A stretch of DNA of 7,097 bases from Acetobacteraceae bacterium (lineage in GTDB: Bacteria > Pseudomonadota > Alphaproteobacteria > Acetobacterales > Acetobacteraceae): contig PLSZ01000085.1 of assembly GCA_003164305.1 (NCBI GenBank), forward strand, positions 41,363 to 48,459, read 5' to 3'. The position numbers were made by a program, and so were the translations under genes. Below, piece by piece: positions 1-6,167 of this stretch; the first letter of the stretch is position 1, and every line of letters starts with the position of its first letter. The notes beneath the pieces were generated by a model. It did not search any database. It saw only the letters and a program-made list of their open reading frames with translations, and was not told where the DNA came from.

Positions 1-1338
1 ATCAACGGCATGGTCTACATCCGCGGTCAGCACGAAGACTTCGATCACTGGCGTCAACTGGGCAATCCCGGCTGGTCCGCCGCCGACGTGCTGCCCTATT
101 TCAAACGCGCCGAGCACAACATGCGCGGTAGCGACGAGTGGCACGGCACCGATGGCAAGCTGTCCGTGTCGGACGCCACCTATAGTCATCCGATTTGCGA
201 CGCCCTCGTCAGCGCCGCCGAAGAACTTGGCTTTCCCCGTAACGATGATTTCAATGGCGAGAAGCAGGAGGGCGTCGGCTACCAACAGACCACCACTCGC
301 AACGGCAAACGTTGCTCTACCGCGGTCGGCTATCTGCATCCGGCGATGAAGCGGCCCAATTTGCGCGTCATCACGCGCGCGTTGACCGAGCGTGTCCTGT
401 TCAAAGGCAATCGAGCCGTCGGCATCGCGTTCCGCGTAAACGGCGTCGCGAAAACCGTACGCGCGCGTCGCGAGGTGGTCCTCAGTGGCGGCGCCATCGG
501 CTCGCCGCATATTTTGTTGCTCTCCGGCATTGGACCCGCCGCGCATCTGGCGGAGAAGGGCGTCGATGTCGTGCACGATCTGCCTGGCGTGGGGCAATGT
601 CTGCAGGATCACTATTCCGCGGCCGTGAAATTGCGTTGCAAGGAAAAGATCACCTTCAATGACGTGATGATGAGTCCGTTGAAACAGCTCGCGGTCGGCA
701 TGCGGTATTTGGTGTTTCGTGATGGCCCGTTGACCATGGCGGCGGGTCCCTGCGCGTTGTTCGCACGCACCCGGCCGGAGCTCGCGACACCGGACGTAAA
801 GATCGCCATCTCCCCGTTTAGTTCCGATAATCCAGCGACGGGACTGCACAAATTCTCGGGCTTCACGGTGATCGTGTATCAGTTGCGGCCGGACAGCCGG
901 GGCGAGATCAGGCTGAAATCGCTGGACGCCGCCGCCTCTCCGTCGATCGTGCCGCGATATCTGTCCGATTCGAACGACCAGCGCACCGTGGTGGACGGAT
1001 TGAAGCTGATTCGGCGCATTCTGGCGACGAAACATTTCGAGCGCTACATCGAGTCCGAGTTCCGGCCCGGCCCCGACGTAAAGACCGACGACGACCTGTT
1101 GAATTACGCGCGCCAGTTCGGCAGCACCGTGTTTCATCCCACCAGCACGTGCCGGATGGGCAACGATCCGATGGCCGTTGTCGATCCGGAGCTGCGTGTG
1201 CACGGGATCGAGGGCTTGCGCGTCGTCGATGCTTCCATCATGCCGACCGTGGCATCCGGCAATACCAACGCCGCGACCATCATGATCGGCGAAAAGGCGG
1301 TCGATATGATCCGCGGCCGGGTCGCATTGGCCGCGTGA
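1..1338 (+). CDS. GMC-family FAD-dependent alcohol dehydrogenase, copy 1 (5' partial)
   Basis: Seen: the reading frame is open from base 1 (Ile-Asn-Gly-Met) to a TGA at 1336-1338, giving 445 visible residues. The ATG at base 10 is internal: aligned with the downstream paralogue, about 93 N-terminal residues are missing, including the FAD-binding GxGxxG and most of the first GMC signature. The second GMC signature (GGAIGSPHILLLSGIG) is present near visible residues 163-178. The C-terminal active-site block FHPTSTCRMG has its catalytic-type His at bases 1135-1137, and SGNTNAATIMIGEK carries the partner Asn. Known: GMC enzymes (choline dehydrogenase, AlkJ, PEG dehydrogenase) oxidise alcohols to aldehydes or ketones with FAD; dehydrogenase members pass electrons to quinones or other acceptors. 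The Ile-Asn-Gly stretch matches BetA/AlkJ-type enzymes, not choline oxidase, whose FAD is covalently bound to a His here. It is probably cotranscribed with the next gene, 17 bases downstream. The substrate is unknown. Confidence 0.95.
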   Translation: MNGMVYIRGQHEDFDHWRQLGNPGWSAADVLPYFKRAEHNMRGSDEWHGTDGKLSVSDATYSHPICDALVSAAEELGFPRNDDFNGEKQEGVGYQQTTTRNGKRCSTAVGYLHPAMKRPNLRVITRALTERVLFKGNRAVGIAFRVNGVAKTVRARREVVLSGGAIGSPHILLLSGIGPAAHLAEKGVDVVHDLPGVGQCLQDHYSAAVKLRCKEKITFNDVMMSPLKQLAVGMRYLVFRDGPLTMAAGPCALFARTRPELATPDVKIAISPFSSDNPATGLHKFSGFTVIVYQLRPDSRGEIRLKSLDAAASPSIVPRYLSDSNDQRTVVDGLKLIRRILATKHFERYIESEFRPGPDVKTDDDLLNYARQFGSTVFHPTSTCRMGNDPMAVVDPELRVHGIEGLRVVDASIMPTVASGNTNAATIMIGEKAVDMIRGRVALAA

Positions 1339-1344
1339 CGGAAA

Positions 1345-1349
1345 AGGGA
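1345..1349 (+). promoter_or_regulatory. Ribosome binding site of GMC copy 2
   Basis: AGGGA lies 6 bases before the ATG at 1356, within the 17-base gap after the TGA of copy 1. It fixes the start of copy 2 against the longer open frame running back into copy 1. No room for a separate promoter is seen, so the two GMC genes are probably read from one transcript. Confidence 0.6.
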
Positions 1350-1355
1350 ACCAAA

Positions 1356-2978
1356 ATGGCTCAGGACAGCACTGAAGCAGACTACGTCATTGTCGGCGCC
1401 GGCTCAGCCGGGTGCGTGATGGCCGCGCGGCTGTCGGAAGACCCGTCGGCCAAGGTCATCCTGCTGGAAGCTGGCGGCGAAGACAAAAACATGTGGATTC
1501 ACATTCCCCTTGGTTTCGGCAAGACCTTCGCCGATCCGCGAGTCAATTGGTGTTACGAAACCGAACCAGACCCGGGCGCGGCTGGACGCAAGATCTTCTG
1601 GCCGCGCGGCAAAGTGCTGGGTGGATCGTCATCGATCAATGGCATGGTTTACATCCGCGGCCAGCACGCGGACTTCGACCATTGGCGCCAACTCGGCAAT
1701 CCCGGTTGGGGATCCGGTGACGTGCTGCCCTATTTCCGCCGCGCCGAACACCAGACACGTGGTGAGGACGAGTTCCACGCCACCGGCGGGCCTTTGTGCG
1801 TATCTGACGTAAAAGACGGCCACCCTCTGGCCGAGGCGTTCATCAAGGCCTGCGCCGACGCCGGCTACCAGCGTAACGACGACTTCAACGGCCGCGATCA
1901 GGAAGGCGTCGGCTATCACCAGACCACAACCCGCGACGGCAAACGTTGCTCCACCGCTGTCGGATATCTGCATCCGGTGCGTAACCGATCCAATCTCCAG
2001 GTACTGACCGGCGCGCATACCCAGAAAGTGCTGTTCGACGGCAAACGCGCGGTCGGCGTGGCATTCCGCCAGGACGGCGCGATCCGCTCGGTGCGAGCGC
2101 GCAAGGAAGTCATTCTGTGCGGCGGCGCGATCGGCTCCCCGCAAATCCTGATGCTGTCCGGCGTCGGTCCTCAGGACCACCTGGCGGAATGCTGTATTCC
2201 AGTGGTTCATCATTCGCCCGGCGTCGGCCAGAACCTGCAGGACCATTATTCCGCCCCCATCAAGTTGAAGTGTTCCTTCCCGATCACGCTCAACGACGTA
2301 ATGCAAAGCAACTTCAAAAAGTTGAAAGCCGGTCTGGATTACTTCATGTTTCGCCGCGGCCCGCTGACGGTGATTACCGGAGATGTCGCGCTGTTCGCGC
2401 GCACGCGGCCCGAGCTGGCGACACCTGACATCAAGCTCTCGATCGCCACGTTCAGCGCCAACCGGCCGCAGGACGGGCTGCATCCGTGGTCGGGGTTCAC
2501 CGTCATCGCCTATCAATTGCGACCGGAAAGCCGTGGCGAGATTCGGCTGAAATCCGCCAACCCCGCCGAGGCTCCGGCCATGCGGCCGAATTATCTCTCC
2601 ACCCTCACCGACCAACGCACCATCATCGACGGCCTCAAACTGGCCCGCGGCCTTCTGGCTTCATCGCACATGCGGAATTACATCGAGTCGGAATATGTTC
2701 CGGGACCAAATATCACGACCGACGAACAATTGCTGACCTACGCACGGGAAAACGGTGGCACCGTGTTTCATCCGACCAGCACCTGCAAAATGGGCGGCGA
2801 CCCGACGGCCGTCGTCGACGCGGAACTGCGGGTCCGAGGCGTTGACGGCCTGCGCGTCGTCGATGCCTCGGTGATGCCGACCGTGGTGTCCGGCAATACC
2901 AACGCGGCGACCATCATGATCGCGGAAAAAGCCTCGGATATGATCCGTCAGCGGGAACCTCTGGCGGTGGCGGCCTGA
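1356..2978 (+). CDS. GMC-family FAD-dependent alcohol dehydrogenase, copy 2 (complete)
   Basis: Complete 540-residue protein of normal family length. The ATG at 1356 was chosen because AGGGA at 1345-1349 lies 6 bases upstream and the flavin-binding strand follows at once; the frame is open further upstream, but that part only shadows copy 1. Domains: FAD Rossmann motif GAGSAG at residues 14-19, with E38 ending the second strand (LLEAGG) and positioned for the FAD ribose; GMC signature 1 (PRGKVLGGSSSIN) at 83-95; GMC signature 2 (GGAIGSPQILMLSGVG) at 256-271; active-site H472 in FHPTSTCKMG and N516 in SGNTNAAT, 44 residues apart as in choline oxidase. Ile94 occupies the position of the flavin-linked His of choline oxidase, so FAD is expected to be non-covalent. 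No signal peptide or membrane helix is seen, so the enzyme is probably cytoplasmic. It most likely oxidises an alcohol, with electrons going to quinone or oxygen. It pairs with copy 1, about 66% identical by hand alignment with no internal gaps. Substrate unknown. Confidence 0.96.
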   Translation: MAQDSTEADYVIVGAGSAGCVMAARLSEDPSAKVILLEAGGEDKNMWIHIPLGFGKTFADPRVNWCYETEPDPGAAGRKIFWPRGKVLGGSSSINGMVYIRGQHADFDHWRQLGNPGWGSGDVLPYFRRAEHQTRGEDEFHATGGPLCVSDVKDGHPLAEAFIKACADAGYQRNDDFNGRDQEGVGYHQTTTRDGKRCSTAVGYLHPVRNRSNLQVLTGAHTQKVLFDGKRAVGVAFRQDGAIRSVRARKEVILCGGAIGSPQILMLSGVGPQDHLAECCIPVVHHSPGVGQNLQDHYSAPIKLKCSFPITLNDVMQSNFKKLKAGLDYFMFRRGPLTVITGDVALFARTRPELATPDIKLSIATFSANRPQDGLHPWSGFTVIAYQLRPESRGEIRLKSANPAEAPAMRPNYLSTLTDQRTIIDGLKLARGLLASSHMRNYIESEYVPGPNITTDEQLLTYARENGGTVFHPTSTCKMGGDPTAVVDAELRVRGVDGLRVVDASVMPTVVSGNTNAATIMIAEKASDMIRQREPLAVAA

Positions 2979-2989
2979 TCAGGCCGCCA
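2968..2989. terminator. Perfect 22-bp palindrome spanning both convergent stop codons; possible bidirectional terminator
   Basis: TGGCGGCCTGA at 2968-2978 is followed immediately by its exact reverse complement at 2979-2989. The centre TGATCA consists of the two abutting stop codons: TGA of the plus-strand GMC gene and TGA of the minus-strand reductase. Transcripts from either strand could fold a stem of 9 GC-rich base pairs with a GATC loop. There is no U-tract right after the stem on either strand (the nearest T4 is at 2999-3002 on plus), so a classical intrinsic terminator is not shown. It may pause polymerase, act with Rho, or be coincidence from two genes both ending in Ala-Ala-stop codons. 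Confidence 0.4.
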
Positions 2990-4151
2990 TCCGCAGGATT
3001 TTCATGATGTCGTCGATCCCATGGATCGGCCGCGGATTCGTGTGCAGGTAATGATCCAGCAGCGCCGCTTTCGCCACGGTCTCGAACCGATCCTCCGTCA
3101 CGCCGACCGCGCCGAGGCTCCGAGGTAGCCCCAGACCCGCGATAAACTCCCCCACCACGCGCCACGCCGGTTCGCCGGGACGTCCGAACGCCGCCGCCAC
3201 CTTCGCCTGTCGTTCCCCGTTGGCGCTTTCGTTGTACCGCAGCACCGTCGGCAGCATCACGCAGGATGTGTAACCGTGCGGAACGTTACAGGTCCCGCCA
3301 AGCACATGGCCAATCCCATGACTGGCGCCCATCGAGACCCCGAACCGGTTGTGCTCCATCGACAACCAAACCGCGAGTTGCGCGTCCAATCGCGCGCCCA
3401 GGTCGGTCGGGTCGTTAAAGGTCCGAGGCAACGCGCTCGCCAGCAGCGAAATCGCCGGCAACGCCTCCAACATTGACCGTGTATCGGCCTGTTCGGCGCA
3501 AACCGTTTCGACCGCGTGATCCAGCGCGCGAACGCCCGACGACAGCCACAGCCATTGCGGTGTCCGCACCGTCACCGCCGGGTCCAGCACGATCACGCTC
3601 GGCACCAACTTAGGATGCCGGTAAATCTCCTTCAACATCGTCCGCGTGTCGGTCGCCCCCGCCGAGGGATTGAAATCGCCGCCCGATAACGTCGTCGGAA
3701 TCGCGATCTGCGGCACATCCGGCGCCGCGTAATCCAACAACGCGCGGGAGCCATCGGGCGCCACCCGCACCACGAACCGGTCGAAGTCCTCGATCGCCCG
3801 AATGTCATGCTTTAACGCCAGGCGCACCATCTTCCCCGCGTCGGTGCCGGACCCGCCACCAAACGTAACGATCAGGTCCGCGCCGGCCTGTCGCGCCGCC
3901 GCGGTCGCGTCCAGCACCGACTGCCGCGGCGTATGCGAGGGCATTCCGTCGAACGGCCCCGCGTAACGATCGCCCAAAGCGGCCCGCATATCCGCGACCC
4001 ACGTGGTTTCCCGACCGAGCGTGCGGCTGACCAGCAGGAAGACTCGTTTCGCCCCCAACCGAGTCGCCTCGGCGACCAGAACCTCGGCCGCGGGTTTGCC
4101 GTAAACCACGCGGTCGATGGCGAAGTTCTGATAAATCCCCTGGGCCGTCAT
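2979..4151 (-). CDS. Iron-containing alcohol dehydrogenase fold protein, maleylacetate reductase-like
   Basis: 390 residues from the ATG at 4151. Nucleotide-binding motif GGGSGTDAGK at 98-107; PTTLSGGD at 152-159; LDHAVE with H212; HGIGHVLGGTCNVPHG with H278, H282 and H292; C-terminal NPRP at 372-375. The HVLGG block and the NPRP ending resemble maleylacetate reductases, which reduce maleylacetate to 3-oxoadipate with NAD(P)H. Three metal-ligand His equivalents of FucO-type enzymes are kept (H212, H278, H292), but the ligand Asp is Arg208. Start: the ATG at 4151 lies one base after the upstream stop (TGA-C-ATG), fitting translational coupling, and sits just before the first conserved strand. 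An in-frame ATG at 4175 would add 8 residues and overlap the upstream gene by 23 bases; neither start has an ideal Shine-Dalgarno. Last gene of the operon; its stop abuts that of the convergent GMC gene. Fold assignment is firm; substrate is not, and it could be an alcohol/aldehyde or enone reductase. Confidence 0.9.
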   Translation of the reverse strand: MTAQGIYQNFAIDRVVYGKPAAEVLVAEATRLGAKRVFLLVSRTLGRETTWVADMRAALGDRYAGPFDGMPSHTPRQSVLDATAAARQAGADLIVTFGGGSGTDAGKMVRLALKHDIRAIEDFDRFVVRVAPDGSRALLDYAAPDVPQIAIPTTLSGGDFNPSAGATDTRTMLKEIYRHPKLVPSVIVLDPAVTVRTPQWLWLSSGVRALDHAVETVCAEQADTRSMLEALPAISLLASALPRTFNDPTDLGARLDAQLAVWLSMEHNRFGVSMGASHGIGHVLGGTCNVPHGYTSCVMLPTVLRYNESANGERQAKVAAAFGRPGEPAWRVVGEFIAGLGLPRSLGAVGVTEDRFETVAKAALLDHYLHTNPRPIHGIDDIMKILRMAA

Positions 4152-4152
4152 G

Positions 4153-4698
4153 TCAGAAGCGATCCCCATCGGCATCGGGAACCGGTACCTCGAACGCGTT
4201 CACCACGCCTGACAGCGCGCCGTAGAAGCTCATAATCGCGGTTAATTCCACCAGCCATTTCGTGCCGTATTTCGTCTGCAACGTATCGAACACGCTCTGC
4301 TCGACCCGGTTCGACAGCACCAGTTGCCGCGCGTACTGAGCCACCTCCTGTTCGTCGGCGGGCAATTCACTCAACGGCCCCCTCGCGCGCAGCACATTCA
4401 GCGACGCCTCGCTCACCCCATTGTCCCGCGCCACCCGAACCTGCGCGGCCCACACGTAGTCGGCTTCTTTCTCCCGCACCGTGGCGAGGATACCGACCAG
4501 CCGCAGACGACCCTCAACCACCGTTGCCTTGCGGCTGAACGGCACCATCGGCAGCAGCCGTTCCGCCAGGTCGGGACTATGCAGCAAAATACTGAAGGGT
4601 CCGCGAATGCGGCCGAACACCTCCACCACCTGATCGGCGACATGCCGGTCCGCCTCCGGAACATCGTTCCGGGACGCGATTTGCGGAACGCGCGCCAT
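4153..4698 (-). CDS. Carboxymuconolactone decarboxylase (CMD/AhpD-like) family protein, divergent active site
   Basis: 181 residues. The helical CMD core covers about residues 55-100 (RLRLVGILATVREKEADYVWAAQ, split here: RLRLVGIL then ATVREKEADYVWAAQ), followed by a second helical half ending in ELTAIMSFYGALSGVVNAF around 151-169. Known: family members include gamma-carboxymuconolactone decarboxylase of the beta-ketoadipate pathway and AhpD-type CxxC antioxidant proteins. This one has no cysteine at all. Where relatives normally show a Glu, a Glu or Cys, and a His along the core helix, it has L67, V82 and Q86, so standard decarboxylase or peroxidase chemistry is doubtful. The ATG at 4698 was chosen: it overlaps the upstream stop by one base (TGATG), typical of coupled translation. 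A GTG at 4701 directly before it is an alternative adding one residue. Probably cytoplasmic and possibly oligomeric like other family members (inference). Confidence 0.85.
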   Translation of the reverse strand: MARVPQIASRNDVPEADRHVADQVVEVFGRIRGPFSILLHSPDLAERLLPMVPFSRKATVVEGRLRLVGILATVREKEADYVWAAQVRVARDNGVSEASLNVLRARGPLSELPADEQEVAQYARQLVLSNRVEQSVFDTLQTKYGTKWLVELTAIMSFYGALSGVVNAFEVPVPDADGDRF

Positions 4699-5336
4699 CA
4701 CGACCCCGCCAAAGGAGCCCAGGTCTCCCCGTACTTATCGCCAAACACGAAGTCGGACATTTTGCCCCGGCCGGTCGGACCGAACTTGCCCATTGGATAC
4801 CCAACCGGAAGGATCGCATAAGAGTGCACCCCCGGCGGCAGGCCAAGCGCCGCCTCGGCTTCCTTCTCGAATTGCAGATGCCGCGTGGTCAATGTCGAGC
4901 CCAGGCCCAGAGCGCGAATCGCGAGCAGCATGTTTTGGACGGCGGGATAAACCGACGCGCCCGCCGACCGGTTCGGCGTCGGGCCGTCCTCCAGACAAGC
5001 GACGATCCAGACTGGTGCTTCATGGAAATGATCCGTCAGATATTCGACGGCGCCATGCTGACGCTTATACTTGTCCCCGGTCACCCCTGGAGGTGGTGCG
5101 CTGCTCGCGTAACGCGGCCCGACGACCTCATCGAACGCTTTCTTGTACCAGACCTGTACGGCCTTCTTGATCGCCGGGTCCTTGACCACCATAAAGCGCC
5201 ACTTTTGCGTGTTCCCGCCGTTCGCGGCGCCCAGTCCGGCGTGGAGAATTTTTTCGATCAACGCGTCGGGAACGGGATCGGGCTTCAACCGCCGCATGGA
5301 ACGGGTCGTGCTCATGATCTCAAAAACGTCGTCCAT
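4698..5336 (-). CDS. Nitroreductase-family FMN flavoprotein
   Basis: 212 residues, normal for the family. FMN phosphate-binding type motif TTRSMRRLKPDPV at residues 10-22; NGGNTQKWRF at 39-48, the usual N/S-x-Q-W/P-F flavin segment; SVYPAVQNMLLAIRALGLGS at 128-147, the helix and loop that packs on flavin and dimer partner; ILPVGYPMGKFGPTGR at 175-190 near the C-terminus. Known: these enzymes use FMN and NAD(P)H to reduce nitro groups, quinones, enones or other electrophiles, and some catalyse dehydrogenation or dehalogenation. A stretch around residues 70-95 (Pro-rich, then GDKYKRQ) probably caps the active site. A strong ribosome site precedes the ATG at 5336. It sits between the SDR and the CMD-family gene, so it probably acts on an intermediate of the same pathway, not in general nitro detoxification (inference). 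Substrate cannot be told from sequence. Confidence 0.93.
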   Translation of the reverse strand: MDDVFEIMSTTRSMRRLKPDPVPDALIEKILHAGLGAANGGNTQKWRFMVVKDPAIKKAVQVWYKKAFDEVVGPRYASSAPPPGVTGDKYKRQHGAVEYLTDHFHEAPVWIVACLEDGPTPNRSAGASVYPAVQNMLLAIRALGLGSTLTTRHLQFEKEAEAALGLPPGVHSYAILPVGYPMGKFGPTGRGKMSDFVFGDKYGETWAPLAGS

Positions 5337-5340
5337 CTTG

Positions 5341-5348
5341 TCCTCCTT
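5341..5348 (-). promoter_or_regulatory. Strong Shine-Dalgarno of the nitroreductase gene
   Basis: On the minus strand AAGGAGGA is followed by a few bases (CAAG) and the ATG at 5336. It nearly matches the full anti-SD complement and fixes the start. It lies inside the 18-base gap after the SDR stop codon. Confidence 0.75.
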
Positions 5349-5354
5349 GTTCTT

Positions 5355-6149
5355 TTAACGCCGCGTCGCGGGTGCGCCGCCGGAGCCGGAGCGGCCGCCA
5401 TCGATGACGATATGCGTACCGGTTACATTGCCCGAAATCTCCGAGGAAAGATACAGCACCACCCCCGCCACTTCCTCCGGCAGAGTATAGCGGCCGGTCG
5501 GCATCGTGGCGCTGTACGCCTGATGCACACGCTCCGGATCGTCCGGATTTCGTTGCGCTTCCAACGACCGCATCATTCTTGTCTCCACTGGTCCTGGGCA
5601 GACCGCGTTCACCCGAATGCCATGCGGCGCGACATCGCTCGATGCGACTTTTGTCAAGCCCAGTACGCCATGTTTCGACGCCACATAAGCCGGCATCCCC
5701 GGCCCGCCGAACAACCCCGCGACCGAGGCCGTGTTCACCACCGTGCCGCCGCCTTGCTTCAACATCACCGGCAGAACATGCCGCATACCCAGAAAAACGC
5801 CCTTCAGATTGACCGCGATCACCTGATCGAACACGTCCTCATCGTAGTCCTGAATCGGAACGACCTTGCCCTCGATGCCGGCGTTGTTGAAGAAGCAATC
5901 GATGCGCCCGTAAGCGTCCAACGTCGCCTGGACATAGTCCCGGACCGACGCGGATTTCGTGACGTCCGCCGCCACGAACTTCGTATCACCGCCGCGTTGC
6001 GCGACGATATCGGTGGTGACACGGCCGGCCTCCACGTCGTGATCCACCACCATCACCTTCGCCCCGCGCAACGCGAAGGCCAAAGCCGTCGCGCGCCCGA
6101 TACCGCCGCCACCGCCAGTGATCAGCGCCACTTTCCCGGTGAAATCCAT
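5355..6149 (-). CDS. Short-chain dehydrogenase/reductase (SDR), classical type
   Basis: 264 residues, typical for a classical SDR. Cofactor motif TGGGGGIG at 11-18; D36 at the end of the second strand favours NAD(H) over NADP(H); D62-V63 for adenine contact; NNAG at 88-91; catalytic set N114, S142, Y155 and K159 (YVASK); CPGPVET at 184-190; C-terminal IVIDGG at 247-252. Reaction: reversible oxidation of a secondary alcohol to a ketone, or the reverse, in the cytoplasm, as tetramer or dimer in known relatives. The tail after the conserved IDGG is a short Gly/Ser/Ala/Arg extension with no recognisable function. The ATG at 6149 is backed by a good ribosome site. Second visible gene of the minus-strand operon. 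All catalytic residues are present, so it should be active. Substrate is unknown. Confidence 0.96.
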   Translation of the reverse strand: MDFTGKVALITGGGGGIGRATALAFALRGAKVMVVDHDVEAGRVTTDIVAQRGGDTKFVAADVTKSASVRDYVQATLDAYGRIDCFFNNAGIEGKVVPIQDYDEDVFDQVIAVNLKGVFLGMRHVLPVMLKQGGGTVVNTASVAGLFGGPGMPAYVASKHGVLGLTKVASSDVAPHGIRVNAVCPGPVETRMMRSLEAQRNPDDPERVHQAYSATMPTGRYTLPEEVAGVVLYLSSEISGNVTGTHIVIDGGRSGSGGAPATRR

Positions 6150-6156
6150 GGTTTGT

Positions 6157-6164
6157 CTCCTCCT
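6157..6164 (-). promoter_or_regulatory. Shine-Dalgarno of the SDR gene
   Basis: On the minus strand AGGAGGAG is followed by ACAAACC and the ATG at 6149. The site lies within the 18-base gap after the TAA of the upstream dehydrogenase gene and fixes the SDR start. Confidence 0.7.
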
Positions 6165-6167
6165 GAG

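Noticed and set aside
10..12. ATG at base 10 as the true start of GMC copy 1
   Set aside because: The frame is open to base 1 and the alignment with copy 2 shows the FAD-binding N-terminus must lie upstream of the window. It is an internal Met, so the gene is cut by the window edge and not truncated by mutation.
1149..1355. N-terminal extension of GMC copy 2 by 69 codons into copy 1
   Set aside because: The extension is the out-of-frame shadow of copy 1's C-terminus. The ATG at 1356 has a ribosome site and precedes the FAD motif at the normal distance.
1629..2615. A 328-codon minus-strand open frame opposite GMC copy 2
   Set aside because: It lies wholly within the strongly supported GMC gene, has no family motif and no ribosome site I can see. 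It is a GC-driven shadow frame.
2990..3010. T4 stretch at 2999-3002 as the U-tract of an intrinsic terminator for the GMC genes
   Set aside because: It is about 10 bases beyond the palindrome stem and only four T long, so it does not fit the usual stem-then-U-tract arrangement. The terminator call rests on the palindrome alone and is kept at low confidence.
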